DNA of 64,000 nucleotides from Maniola hyperantus (GCF_902806685.2 NC_048556.1:3782001-3846000), one strand, 5' to 3'; shown: positions 30,786 through 41,604, counted from the stretch's first letter. The notes: a model not told the origin generated them from the sequence alone. Translations and numbers: made by a program.

Positions 30786-32392
30786 ATAATCACTGGTTTT
30801 TTTCTTTGGAATGTGTTGACCCTACGGTCGTTCTTGATAATTCGACAGGATCTTAAGGTCATAATAATTCAGTGGTTAAGGCAAAGGGCATTTGACTTAA
30901 GAGCAGCGGCGTTTCCGGAGAAATGACGAATAAGTAGACCGAAATGACGAAAACAGTCACTTGACTGTCTTGTCAATTACATTTTTGTGCAATTTTAGTG
31001 CAGTGCTACCTATTAGGTAGGTATAGCTTGACTAAATAATATAGTGTACCTGATTGAAATTAGTAGGAACTTGATTGCCTATGAAAAAAAAAATACTTAG
31101 AGACAGGCACAGTAGTTTAGTTTTAATGATGATACAAAATTATACTTAAGCATAATTAAAACTACTACAGCTACAGCTACTTACTATTTTGATTGTTATC
31201 TTTTTGCCTATACACGCTGAAATTTTAATGGTTGTTTACCCGAAGCGAAATGATTTTGTCGTGGTATTACAATCGATTTATAAATATAAAAAATTATTAC
31301 AGTCAAAAATGTCAAATTTATAATCGAGAAAAACAAAAATCGAATGAGACCTCGAACCAATAGTGATACCGCGTGCGTGCAGGCTAGTTAATGCCGTATC
31401 ACAACGCGCGAGAGCTTATTTTGCTCTAAAAAATTTCACTTTATTGGCAGTGCGGTTCGTGTAGATATACCTACCTACTATTCACGTTGCTTCTAAGGAG
31501 TTACTATTGTTTCTCACACTTTCGAGTTGTCGATAATTTTTTTAATTATTTCAAAACAAAAACATTTTTATTTTTTAAGTTTAACTCAAAATTTCGATAG
31601 TATTACTGAGAGCGATTCGTTCTGCCGCGGGAAGACAATCACTAGAACTTAACCGTGTATAACAGCTTTAAAATAAAATAAAATTAATACAACTTTGTAA
31701 ACGTGATCGAAGCTTCAAGATAAAGGAAATAGTATACGCAGAGTGAACGAGGTATACGCGTAAGTAGCTACATATAATTTTGAAGCCCTTATTAGTAATT
31801 CCTGATGTCCACAAAAAACTCAAATCAAAGCGAATTCGGAAAACGATCAAAACTTCGCAAACCACACAAATTCCCGACTCGATAACAAGAAAACCACTAA
31901 AATGGCGTTTCGTCAATACGATTCTGCTTACTTCTCCATCATAATGGTTTTTTATCAGTTTCCCATCCTTTAGTTTGTAGTCGAAGCCCGGCATTTAGAA
32001 ATGAACTTAATGACGAATACATTTAAAATCATAATTTCCTTGAAACATTCCAAATTATTAAATTTGTGGAATTCAAAAAAATAAAGGTAAAGATTTAGTA
32101 GACTTCTTCTGTGTCTTATTAACTCACTAAGATACTTTGTATATACCTACCTACTAAGATTATGTAGGTACATATTATGTGATTAATTCTCGGGTCTAAG
32201 TAAAAGGTAAGTATGATTTTTCCAGGGTAGTCACTACAAAATACCTAAATAAGTACTTAGTATATCTAATAAGCTTCTTTATCCAAAGATCACTCAGTAA
32301 AATAGATACCTACTTGCTTAAATCATTATAAGAAAAATCCTAAAATAAAACTTACACCATACCTACCATAGGGCTAGTCAAATTAAACATTC
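30786..32392. other. Repeat-poor gene-free stretch
   Basis: No supported gene. 31932-31994 (minus) could be a short coding exon with a GTAAGC donor (see findings). 30888-30950 shares 'tccggagaaatgacgaa' with 37020-37045 in the opposite orientation, suggesting a dispersed repeat. The rest is AT-rich. Confidence 0.3.
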
Positions 32393-32594
32393 AAGGTTAC
32401 ATTAACACCCATAGAGCTGAAAATTTGTACGAATGTTTGGCTGAAAAACACAAAAAACCCATATATGACTGATGAACTTTGAACGCGAATATGTTTTTTT
32501 GCAAATATCGAATCGATGGGGACTTTTCACATTTCATTTATAATGGGTGTACCGAAAATTCATACATTTCAGCTCTGCGAATTAACATAACCTT
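32393..32594. mobile_element. TIR MITE (family C)
   Basis: Imperfect terminal inverted repeats of about 40 bases: 'aaggttacattaacac' with 'agagctgaaaatttgtac' at the left; 'catacatttcagctct' with 'attaacataacctt' at the right. 202 bases, non-coding. A single copy in this window. Confidence 0.6.
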
Positions 32595-33130
32595 ACCCCT
32601 ATTTTTTTAACTGAATTGACTGGAATATTAGAACTTTATGCGGGTTTTTCTGAAAATTAGGAAGAGACTTTTACTCACGTGGATTTGGAAGTTACGAAAA
32701 AAGCTCCATGCGACAACTTAATTTAATACCTACGTATGTACCTAAATAAATAATTATATCTTATCTGTCCACGAAACACACAATTAGGGATAAATTATAA
32801 ATTACGAACCTTAATCTGTGTGGAACAGGACCCAGTATTCTTTGGCTTTCAATTGTTTCATCTCAGCATGAGTTTGATAACATCAAAGGGACTATAAAAA
32901 TGTCCTACCTATATAACGAACCTTATTAGTTTCCTTACGCGGCAGTCCCATGCTGTGGCTTTATTAAAGTACTTGAACCAATTAGTCTCTAAATAATTCT
33001 ACAAGGCCTACCCAAATAGGAAATGGAATAAAGAATCTTGGAAGCATTTTTAGACAACCTCCTTTTCGTACCTTTGGTCCAAATCTTAGCGAGAGAGCTC
33101 GATAATAGCTATAGCTAGCTATATCTTAGA
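32595..33130. other. Gene-free stretch
   Basis: Nothing recognised apart from an 'agctatagctagctatat' run at 33109-33124. Confidence 0.3.
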
Positions 33131-33225
33131 GCCCCGATAGTTCAGCGGTTAAAGGAGCGGACTGAAAACCGAAAGATCGCCGGTTCAAACCTCACCCGTT
33201 GCACTATTGTCGTAGCTACTCCTAG
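33131..33225 (+). mobile_element. tRNA-Phe-like SINE head
   Basis: The tRNA-like part 'gccccgatagttcagcgg' has the anticodon-like loop CTGAAAA and the B box 'cggttcaaacctc', followed by 'tgtcgtagctactcctag'. The full-length copy of this second SINE family is at 42145-42324 (minus). It is truncated after the head and directly followed by Helitron sequence. Confidence 0.6.
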
Positions 33226-33234
33226 CAACAAAAA

Positions 33235-33406
33235 AATAAACTACTGGGCGGATTGGGCTGAAATTTGGCATGCAGATAGCTATTATAACGTATACACATC
33301 CGCTGATAGAGGATTTTTGAAAAAGAAAATTCAACCCCTAAGGGTAAAATAGAAGTTTGAAATTTGTGTAGTCCACGCGTGTGAGGTCGCGGGCATAAGC
33401 AAGTTA
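33235..33406 (+). mobile_element. Helitron-like element, 5'-truncated
   Basis: It starts inside the core ('actgggcggattgggctg') and runs through 'ggcatgcagatagctatta' and 'gtagtccacgcg' to 'gcgggcataagcaagt'. The terminal CTAG has mutated to CAAG and the TC end and GACT repeat are absent. Confidence 0.55.
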
Positions 33407-36400
33407 TGGATAAAATACTTAGGTTGTTTAATTTATGGATAAAACTGTTTAAAAAAAGTTTAAGTTAAAAGTTTTTATTCGGCAATTTTCTTTCTACTTT
33501 TTTATAGAATACTAATAGCTCAGCTCAAAACCACGACCTTCGTTAATGATACGAAAAGGAAAGAGAGTTCTCTAACACAATATTTTCGGTGAAATCTTTA
33601 TAAGAAACCTGTGTCCTGCAGTGGACACGACGACCATGACGAGAATCTTACTGGACCATTTGGCAGCAGGTAATTATTCAAGATTCACAAATGTCTTTAA
33701 ACCGAATAACGAGAATCAAAGGCATGGCAACGAAACAGCTGTTCACGTTGTAAGGAATCTTAACTTACTTAAGGGACAACATTACCATAATCACTTACAA
33801 ATAAGGTGCCTAATGCTACAAGAAAAATATCAATTAGTATTGATATTTTTCCATCACCATCCCTCGACCGATTAAGCCAACAAATCGGAGTCTCAATGTG
33901 ATTCAGCTGGTCCTATCCGTCGCCTTATATGAGCAGACAATGATCGACCGAAAGACAAAAAGTGTCCCCACCTTGGATTTATTATAATTACGTGGAGATC
34001 GATAATGATTGTAAAGGCTGATATACACCGAGATAATATGATTGACTATTTTTTAAGAAAAATAATTTTTAGTAAAAAAGTCTTCTAAAAGACTCCAATT
34101 TCCAATATAACTATTTATTTACAAAAAACAAATAATAGATGATGCCCACAATTACTTCATTTGTGAGGTTTTTTTTTCAATCTTGTATAAGGATATATAA
34201 TATTATAGGTCTCTTGTTTCAACTTTGTATGATTGTACCTATCGTACAAAAATAGGATTAGGTATTGATCAAGTGAAACCGAGAGCAATAAATAAGTTTT
34301 CTAGCCTTCAGTAAATACTCGTATATGTACTTATGTGTCACACTTCAAACTAAAACGAAGGGTTTTAGGTAGGTACTAGATACTTTTACATCTTGGACTA
34401 AGCAATGTTCACATAAATATCGATGATTTTTTCCTATGGAAATCTTTGACTTAAGTCAAACTTTAAAAAAAGTCACTTTTTTAGACCCAATTTAAATGAA
34501 GAACTCAAATACTTCACGCAAAATTTGATATTGATGTAGGTAATTTTCAATTGTTCTTAGCCCAGCAAACTGTTTTTGTATTCAAGCAATTCGAGCAAGT
34601 GCACTATCTCGGTCAAGCACTAGCTTCATGTAAAGTGTAAACTATCCCTTACAGTCGTAGGTTTAGCTCTGCGTCGGAACATTCTCACCTTACACTTTAT
34701 AGGTGTCCTTTATATTCGCCATTGTTCCAAAGCCGAGCTTTTTGCGCCTATCATAAAATAGTTACATATTTTAACGATGTGTGTATTCATTGGTTACCCA
34801 TTGGGTATTTTATTAAATCTGTTCTCTAGTAAGTTAATTAATAAAATAATTCATTATTGTTTATTCTAATTTTAGTTGAAAAATATATGATCTTGAAAAA
34901 ATCACGGTCGTCCGTTAAAGAATCGTTCGTCGTTAGCTGGTGACTATAGTACAAGTAGGTAGGTACCCATTTTTCGGAATATACAGCAATAACTTGTTAA
35001 ACGTAAAATTAAATACAAAAAAATCTCTAAAGTAACGGGACACCACTTTTAGTGGTGATATAAATAAATATCCAGCTATTAAAAAAATGAAAAATAAATA
35101 TATATATTACCTACTTACTTAGCTTTTCTTCGTATAGAATGAAGATAATGCTTTTACATGACTTCGTTGTGACTTGTGTATGCCTAACTATTTAGTTTAT
35201 GTAAAAAGATAATTTTGAAGAGCAATTAATCAAGCTTTTCTTATAATTTTAGCAAAAAATGACTAAGTCCATGACTACAGTGTAACATTTCTTTTTTGGT
35301 CACTAGAATAACTACAACAAGAATGGATGTTTTTTGTAAAATAAAATGCCTAAAGTATGGTCTATCTATTTATGGAGGATGATCCCCTAAGGATCGACAC
35401 GGTAGGTATATAAAATACATGTTTTTTATGAAACGAAACGGAAGAACGTAGGTTTAACTTTACAATTCTCGTTTAACAAGTCTTAGTAAAGTAATTAACC
35501 TTTTTATAACAAGCTTCTATTTCTATATTAGTTGGATCAAAAGAGGGGTCAACCTATGTTCTTATAATGTGGAGAGATGTGATGATCCGACCAATTATGC
35601 CTTCTCTATCTCCTCTGAAACATGGCACAATAAAGCAAGAGAAAGGTAAAGAAGAAAAGATATGTATTTCGTGAGAACTTCGTAGACTGCCAAACGCAAT
35701 AAACGTGTCTATTCTTTCACAGCTCGAAATTACTGCTCGACTTTTCTCCATAATATGTTACCAACGGCTGCTCTCGTAATTTGGTCACATCATGCGGCGT
35801 AAGGACGACAGTCATGACTCTAGAGGAGAATCTCATTGTCACGGCCAACACTGACGATAAGGTACTGAGACGATGCTCACCCTTGAAGTGGTCTGACTAG
35901 TTGAGGGAGTCAAACACGTACAAATTTAATAGCATTGTAAAACAGAAACTGATGGAAACTACTTAAACTGTTGAGGGCAGGATTTTGCCAGAAGCACGAT
36001 CTTCAGGAACGAACGAAAAGAGATATCTCCTCGGAAAATTCAGTAAGCTACGTATTAGCTTTTCCTATCGCTTGCAGTCGATTACTCTTGGAAATGATAA
36101 CCAGAGGTCTTCACTCGTATAGTGTGTATTTAACTTAACCATGACCTAAGCCGAGATCTGGCGTCACTGCCCTCAGTAGATAATATAAGTCTTTGTAAAA
36201 TGATGAAATTTCCAATTCTATGCTTGGGATAGTTTTCCTTTATTGCTACAAGGGTTATCCATCGGATGCAGATTTTCAGGAACGTTCTATCACATATCCC
36301 AATGACACTATCAAGGCCACCAGTCTTGGTAATCGGTCTGAGATCATTCATCCTGTTTGCTAATATAATGCTGTATAACTATACTTCTTGCTTAAATCAA

Positions 36401-36423
36401 CTTGTTTGTGGACTTAGAGCCAG
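33407..36423. other. Gene-free stretch
   Basis: 33596-33640 has a scrap like an RTE LINE end ('cctgtgtcctgcagtggaca'). 34560-34790 is non-repetitive and contains facing 'tgtaaagtgtaaac' and 'ttacacttta' strings. 35540-36423 is of mixed composition, with a minus-strand stretch NDLRPITKT... (36130-36351) that faintly resembles a decayed reverse transcriptase; this is too weak to call. Confidence 0.3.
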
Positions 36424-36638
36424 CGCGTGTCAGACCTTCGTTATTTTATAAATGCTGAAAGTTTCTCTCCGTATTGTTAAAAAATAGACTTTATACTTTG
36501 ACGTAAGATTTTTCACACCTTTATTACCTGTTATCTCCCAAAGCAACCATGATCCAAACAAACGTTCCTCCCAGTGTTGGGGACAATACTCAGAGAAACT
36601 TTCAGCTTTTATAAAATAACAAAGGTCTGGCACGCTCT
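36424..36638. mobile_element. Foldback element with about 50-bp TIRs (family D)
   Basis: The left arm 'gcgtgtcagaccttcgttat' plus 'ataaatgctgaaagtttctc' is mirrored by 'gagaaactttcagctttta' plus 'caaaggtctggcacgc' at the right, about 86% identical by eye. The centre is about 110 bases. It is followed by a (CT)n run (36638-36652). Confidence 0.65.
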
Positions 36639-36728
36639 CTCTCTCTCTCTATTGTACCTACTTACCTACTTAATAAATTTCGCAGATATCTAACTATAAT
36701 CTATATATAATCTAACCAACTATTAGTT

Positions 36729-36862
36729 TCATCATCATCATGATCAACCCATCGCCGGCTCACTACAGAGCACGCATCCTCTCAGAGTGAGAAGGGTTTT
36801 GGCCATAGTCTACCACGCTGGCCAAGTGCGGATTGGCAGACTTCACACCTTTGAGAACATAA
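36729..36862 (-). mobile_element. SINE 3' half
   Basis: On the minus strand: 'gttctcaaaggtgtgaagtc', 'tgccaatccgcacttggcca', 'ggatgcgtgctctgtagtga', 'gccggcgatgggttgatcat', (GAT)n. 5' truncated. Confidence 0.7.
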
Positions 36863-37143
36863 CTATTAGTTTAGTTTAGCTAAGTACCTATAATAGGTAA
36901 GTACCTCTACACTAAAAATTACAACTTGTCTGCTTCACAATAGCATTTAGAAATTGCCAAAAAAGACTGCATCACTTTGTATGGTACTCCGCAGCGCGAC
37001 CAGTATTCGTCATTCCGGTATATTCGTCATTTCTCCGGCTTAGCGATGATTTACGACGCCGCTCTCACGCCGAATGTCCTCGTGCCATTACCTCCCCTGG
37101 CTTCTTGCCGACGCGATTCGCCATTAGTTGGGGCCATGGAATA

Positions 37144-37314
37144 ATAAAATAAAAATAAAATAAATAAAAAAGCCTTTATTGCCTAATACGTTAATTCCAA
37201 TTATATCTCCTATTACAATAATTTATTTATTTTTACATCATTTTTGATCATAAATTCATCGTATTCGAAACAATATCAATTCATAAAAATATATCCGTTC
37301 ATTCATCTACTATA
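37144..37314 (-). mobile_element. 5'-truncated retroelement tail with target-site duplication
   Basis: The insert is bracketed by the 14-base direct repeat ggggccatggaata at 37130-37143 and 37315-37328. On the minus strand it ends with 'ggcaataaaggctttttta' and a (TTTTA)n/(TTTAT)n tail next to the left duplication. That is a polyadenylated LINE- or SINE-type 3' end. Confidence 0.75.
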
Positions 37315-37328
37315 GGGGCCATGGAATA

Positions 37329-37518
37329 CTCCAATATAAATATATAAAAGGAAAAGGTGACTGACTGACTGACTGACTGATCTATCAACGCACAGCTCAA
37401 ACTATTGGATGAATCGGGCTGAAATTTGGCATGCAGATAGCTATTATAGGTATCCGCTAAGAAAGGATTTTTGAAAATTCAAGGGGGTGAAATAGGGGTT
37501 TGATAGACCGAGCCGTCC
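37329..37518 (+). mobile_element. Helitron-like element, broken
   Basis: It starts near 'ataaatatataaaaggaaaa' with a GACT run and the conserved core to 'gaaataggggtttgatag', then stops before the hairpin and CTAG end. Confidence 0.6.
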
Positions 37519-37542
37519 AGCTTTTCCTTTTATATATTTAGA
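37519..37542 (-). mobile_element. Helitron 5' end joined to another Helitron's 3' end
   Basis: On the minus strand, the preceding element's end AAGCTAG is directly followed by TCTAAATATATAAAAGG with no host base between. A CTAG|TC junction is what head-to-tail Helitron concatemers show. Only the 5' end of the second copy survives. Confidence 0.6.
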
Positions 37543-37776
37543 CTAGCTTATGCTCGCGACTTCGTCCGCGTGGACTACACGAATTTCAAACCCCTATTTC
37601 ACACCCTTCGGGGTTGAATTTTTAAAAATCCTTTCTTAGCGGATACCATAATAGCTATCTGCATGCCAAATTTTAGCCCGATCCGTCCAGTAGTTTGAGC
37701 TGTGCGTTGATAGATCAGTCAGTCAGTCAGTCAGTCAGTCATTCAGTCAGTCAACTTTTCCTTTTATATATTTAGA
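37543..37776 (-). mobile_element. Helitron-like element, full length; part of left arm of inverted duplication
   Basis: On the minus strand: TCTAAATATATAAAAGG, a GACT repeat interrupted by one GAAT unit, the core with a distinctive 'ctattatggtatccgc' deletion, and the end GCGAGCATAAGCTAG. The body is nearly identical to the partial copy at 38071-38260, which shares the same deletion. Confidence 0.7.
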
Positions 37777-38070
37777 TTACGAACCGGCGTGAGAAACTTC
37801 GCTTTATCAATTATAACAATAAAATAGTGTTAAACCAGTAAAATAACAAAAACTTTTCGGTAATAGAAACCTCAGTAGAGATCGGTGTCAAATTATGAAC
37901 CGTCTTGAGACTTTTGGGAGTTTGGTAATTTCTTAATGAAATTAAATTAGAGAGATTTCATTACCTACTCTGTTTTTTTCCTAATTGTGCCAAAGTCTAT
38001 ATTAGACTATAGAATTATCATTTTTCAATTCCAGCTGTCTCCTCTTCAATCTGTACCATTTATCTCAAAT

Positions 38071-38277
38071 TATGCTCGCGACTTCGTCCGCGTGGACTAC
38101 ACGAATTTCAAACCCCTATTTCACACCCTTAGGGGTTGAATTTTTAAAAATCCTTTCTTAGCGGATACCATAATAGCTATCTGCATGCCAAATTTTAGCC
38201 CGATCCGTCCAGTAGTTTGAGCTGTGCGTTGATAGATCAGTCAGTCAGTCAGTCAGTCACCTTTTCTTTTTCTGATA
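38071..38277 (-). mobile_element. Helitron-like fragment in the inverted-repeat spacer
   Basis: It runs from the subterminal hairpin to the GACT run and 'ccttttctttttc', with the CTAG end replaced by 'caaattatgctcg'. Across about 187 bases it differs from 37555-37735 at one position by eye, including the shared 'gataccataatagc' deletion, so the two are a recent direct duplication. Confidence 0.7.
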
Positions 38278-38679
38278 CCCTCCTCCTCTTGTTCTCCGAC
38301 ATATATTTAATATGATTATTATAATACAGGCAGCTTTACTATGATCAATAAAATTGACAAGTTCAAACCCTAAGCAAAGTCAGAGTGAGCTCAATAGATC
38401 TCGACTTAACTCTCCCTGAGTAATATTTGACGAATATGGACTCCATCCGCTCCCTGATTGCCTGATGCCTTAGAAAACGCTTGTTTAGTAGCCAAATAGC
38501 AGTGTCCACGCACATGCGGTCGTATAGTAATCGTATAACACTTACTTGGGGACAGTTTTTTAATAAAACAACAACAACCGGTCAAGAGGAGCGCAAAAAC
38601 TAATCTAACGCCGAGTCACGGTGGACTCTTTTTATATGAGGATCATTGTTTGGAAATTTCGCCAGATTGCGACGAGATT
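38278..38679. other. Unique spacer of the inverted duplication
   Basis: No gene or recognised repeat. A 'aacaacaacaaccggtcaag' string lies at 38566-38586. Confidence 0.4.
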
Positions 38680-38969
38680 GAGATAAATGGTACAGATTGA
38701 AGAGGAGACAGCTGGAATTGAAAAATGATAATTCTATAGTCTAATATAGACTTTGGCACAATTAGTAAAAAAACAGAGTAGGTAATGAAATCTCTCTAAT
38801 TTAATTTCATTAAGAAATTACCAAACTCCCAAAAGTCTCAAGACGGTTCATAATTTGACACCGATCTCTACTGAGGTTTCTATTACCGAAAAGTTTTTGT
38901 TATTTTACTGGTTTAACACTATTTTATTGTTATAATTGATAAAGCGAAGTTTCTCACGCCGGTTCGTAA

Positions 38970-39216
38970 TCTAAATATATAAAAGGAAAAGTTGACTGAC
39001 TGAATGACTGACTGACTGACTGACTGACTGACTGACTGATCTATCAACGCACAGCTCAAACTACTGGACGGATCGGGCTGAAATTTGGCATGCAGATAGC
39101 TATTATGACGTAAGCATCCGCTGAGAAAGGATTTTTGAAAATTCAACTCCTAAGGGGGTGAAATAGGGTTTTGAAATTTTGTAGTCCACGCGGACGAAGT
39201 CGCGAGCATAAGCTAG
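38970..39216 (+). mobile_element. Helitron-like element, full length; right edge of inverted duplication
   Basis: TCTAAATATATAAAAGG, GACT repeat with the GAAT unit, the full core with 'atgacgtaagcatccgctga' and the end GCGAGCATAAGCTAG|T. The 5' end matches the left-arm Helitron but the body does not share its deletion, so the two bodies have separate histories. Confidence 0.7.
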
Positions 39217-40060
39217 TTTTATATAGGTAAAGCTTTGTGACACCGATCTCTTCTTTTAACCTATTTCTTTCTACCTACTGAGGTTTCTAGAATTGAAAAA
39301 TTCTAGATAAGCATAGAGAATTTTAAGATATGTTTTCCTAAACATTGCTAAGTATAAAGTAAAAGTGGAAGTTCATATTATTGTTTGTAAAATAAAAATT
39401 CCAGAAAAATACAAGAAAATTTTACACCCCCTTAAAATCTGCTGTATAGCTCTACAGATACCTACATTAGGGATGTACGCTGAACTTTTTGATAGCTAAT
39501 CACCCCCTACCGTGCGCAGCCCGTAATACGGGGAACGTATATTCACCTCACGTAGTCTACGTATACCATCACCTCACCATGCAGGGCTGCCACTACCCAC
39601 AAAATTATTTAAAAAAATCGGGATGCGTGTTGGGGTTTTGCTTTTCTTATTAAAAATGTCTGTTTTGACAATTAACGCCAATGAACGCACGATCGAATAA
39701 AAAAACGTATAATGGAATATATATTATAATATTATGTCATTCAATGTTCTCAGCGTACATATTCAAAATCCTTTGATTTTTTATCGTTTTGTATTTTATG
39801 TCTTTTTTCTTGTACCTTTATTTGTATTTAAATTTATTATTAATTATCTAGTTAGTGTAAGTGGCACTGCCGTTATAATAAGATGTAAAAAATAAAATAA
39901 AATAAATAAATAAATAAATTATAGCAATAGGTACGAACCATTTTTGATTTATCCATTTAATGAAATTGTTTGTGGAACTTTGTAAAGAGTTACTTCTCTT
40001 GAAAGTTCACGGCTTTTTAAAAATGCCATGGATCCTCGATTTTTATAAATGCAATGTTAT
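39217..40060. other. Gene-free stretch
   Basis: 39770-39920 ends in 'gtaagtggcactgccgttat' and (TAAA)n, like a retroelement tail. The rest is AT-rich and unassigned. Confidence 0.35.
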
Positions 40061-40216
40061 AAAATGCGAAAGTGTGTCTGTATATCTGTCTGTCATAACC
40101 TGTAGGCTGTAACCTATTTTGAGAGGAGACGGATATAAGAAGGGTTACTTTTTTAGAGCTACCGCGGGGTTTTTAAAAACCTGAATCCACGCGGACAGTC
40201 TCACAGGCATCACCTA
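40061..40216 (+). mobile_element. Helitron-like element, second family
   Basis: It starts 'aatgcgaaagtgtgtctg', has a short TCTG run, 'ggggtttttaaaaacctgaa' and 'tccacgcggacag', and ends GGCATCACCTAG|A. It lacks part of the interior seen at 63345-63490. Confidence 0.5.
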
Positions 40217-40517
40217 GAAAACTATTTATAGCTGAATGGCAGCCCTGGCAGGTCGCATCGTTTGCTAATACGCTCGGCGCGAAGCTTTTGTGAGCTTTTA
40301 CCACACGATGCTGTGTATATTCTGCTTAATCTAGAGATTTATATATTCTTACTTATTATATATTTTTTGTTGAAAATATTACAATAAAGCTTAAATCTAG
40401 CCTTATCTAATTACTGTAGGTACAATAATTAATCATGCCCACGAGAAATGGTGCCCAGAATACTGGCTGCATTATTCGAGATTTAATCTTGTTCCAATTG
40501 TTTTAGACTCCTTATTT

Positions 40518-40611
40518 AAATACTTTTTTTATCCTGGAAAATCTAAAAGCTTCCACGGGTTTTTTAAAAATCTAAGTCCACTAGGACGAAGTTGCGGGCA
40601 TCATCTAGTAA
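40518..40611 (+). mobile_element. Helitron-like 3' end, second family
   Basis: 'cctggaaaatctaaaagctt', 'aaaaatctaagtccacta', then 'ggacgaagttgcgggcatca' and TCTAG|T. The subterminal hairpin and CTAG end are intact; the 5' part is missing. Confidence 0.55.
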
Positions 40612-40891
40612 GCCATAATAATATGTCTTGTAGTTTATACCACGGCAATAGATCGTTGATATAAAACATTCAACGAAACGGTTTGCAACTACGTATGTAT
40701 GGCGCCATTACCGCAATGGATGGCATCCCAGCGCTGATGTATCGGCTAATCCGCCGATTGCAGCCCGGAAGAGCCGATAACTGACTATTTATGGCACTAG
40801 ATACTTTACTGCACTAGTACCTACCTACCAAATATATATTAAGTAGTCGAGTCAAATATAAAAGTTCTTAACATAAAAAGTCTAAACATAA

Positions 40892-41036
40892 TGCATACCT
40901 GAGAGTTCTCCATGTAATGTTCTCAAAGGTGTGTGAAATCTGCCAATCCACACTTGGCCAGCGTGATGGCCTATGGCCAAACGCTTCTCATTCTGATACG
41001 AACCCGTGCTCAGTAGTGGAAATATGATGGGATGAT
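40892..41036 (+). mobile_element. SINE 3' half
   Basis: 'gcatacctgagagttctcc', 'gttctcaaaggtgtgtgaa', 'ccacacttggccagcgtgat', ending in a decayed GATGGGATGATAAT. 5' truncated. Confidence 0.65.
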
Positions 41037-41112
41037 AATATAATAGTTACCTACATAAATCGTCATAATTACCCCTTCGAAGTAAAATCGCTCAAAGACG
41101 CGCGATCAAAAT

Positions 41113-41604
41113 CGCTTTCAGAGCTTGTCATACAAAACCAACTTATTCGAGATTCGCTGGTTTTACTGAAAGAAACAGAGGTTCTATCGAAGCCCCAACA
41201 GCCAAGCTGAGAGCAGCCTATATTCCTCCTACATAGATATCTACACTTCTACCTACACCCAGCAGCGATCCGCTACGTCCGCGCACGTGACGCCCTCAGT
41301 ATAGTGAACTGTTATGGTGGTGGTGATGGGTTAAGATACACAAAATTGCCTTATACACCTTCCAATTTACTGTGTTTCCATACTCGTACAGCAACCTCGC
41401 TTTCAGAGCTTGTCATACAAAACAGACTTACGATTTAACTTATTGGTGTTTACTCGAAATTCGCTGGTTTTACTGAAAGAAATAGAGTGTCTATGAAAAC
41501 ACCAACAGCCAAGCTGGTACAGTATCGATTGAGCAGCCTATATTCCTCGTATATACACCTCTACACCCGCCAGCGGCCCGGCACGTGCGCGCACGTGACT
41601 GGCA
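41113..41604. repeat. Direct duplication of an about 190-bp unit
   Basis: 'cgctttcagagcttgtcata' occurs at 41113 and 41399. After each come 'attcgctggttttactgaaa', 'ccaacagccaagctg', 'gagcagcctatattcctc' and 'cgcgcacgtgac'. The period is about 286. A SINE tail scrap (gtggtggtgatgggtt) lies between the copies. Unit identity is unknown. Confidence 0.7.

Larger units (their letters stand above)
37730..39020. repeat. Long near-perfect inverted duplication (arms about 330 bp)
   Basis: 37777-38067 reappears as its reverse complement at 38680-38969; by eye I find a single mismatch (a C/A change after the T7 run). The match continues outward into the first 40-50 bases of the flanking Helitrons, including the odd GAAT unit in the GACT run. 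The spacer of about 610 bases holds another Helitron fragment and about 400 bases of unique DNA. The arms carry no ORF. Confidence 0.9.

Noticed and set aside
31668..31994. 108-codon minus-strand ORF taken as a whole
   Set aside because: Beyond the first 21 codons it is hydrophobic AT-rich noise; only the short exon reading is kept as a weak finding.
36130..36351. NDLRPITKT stretch as a reverse transcriptase
   Set aside because: The resemblance to the RT 'LRPI' motif is a single short match; flanking frames show no further RT motifs.
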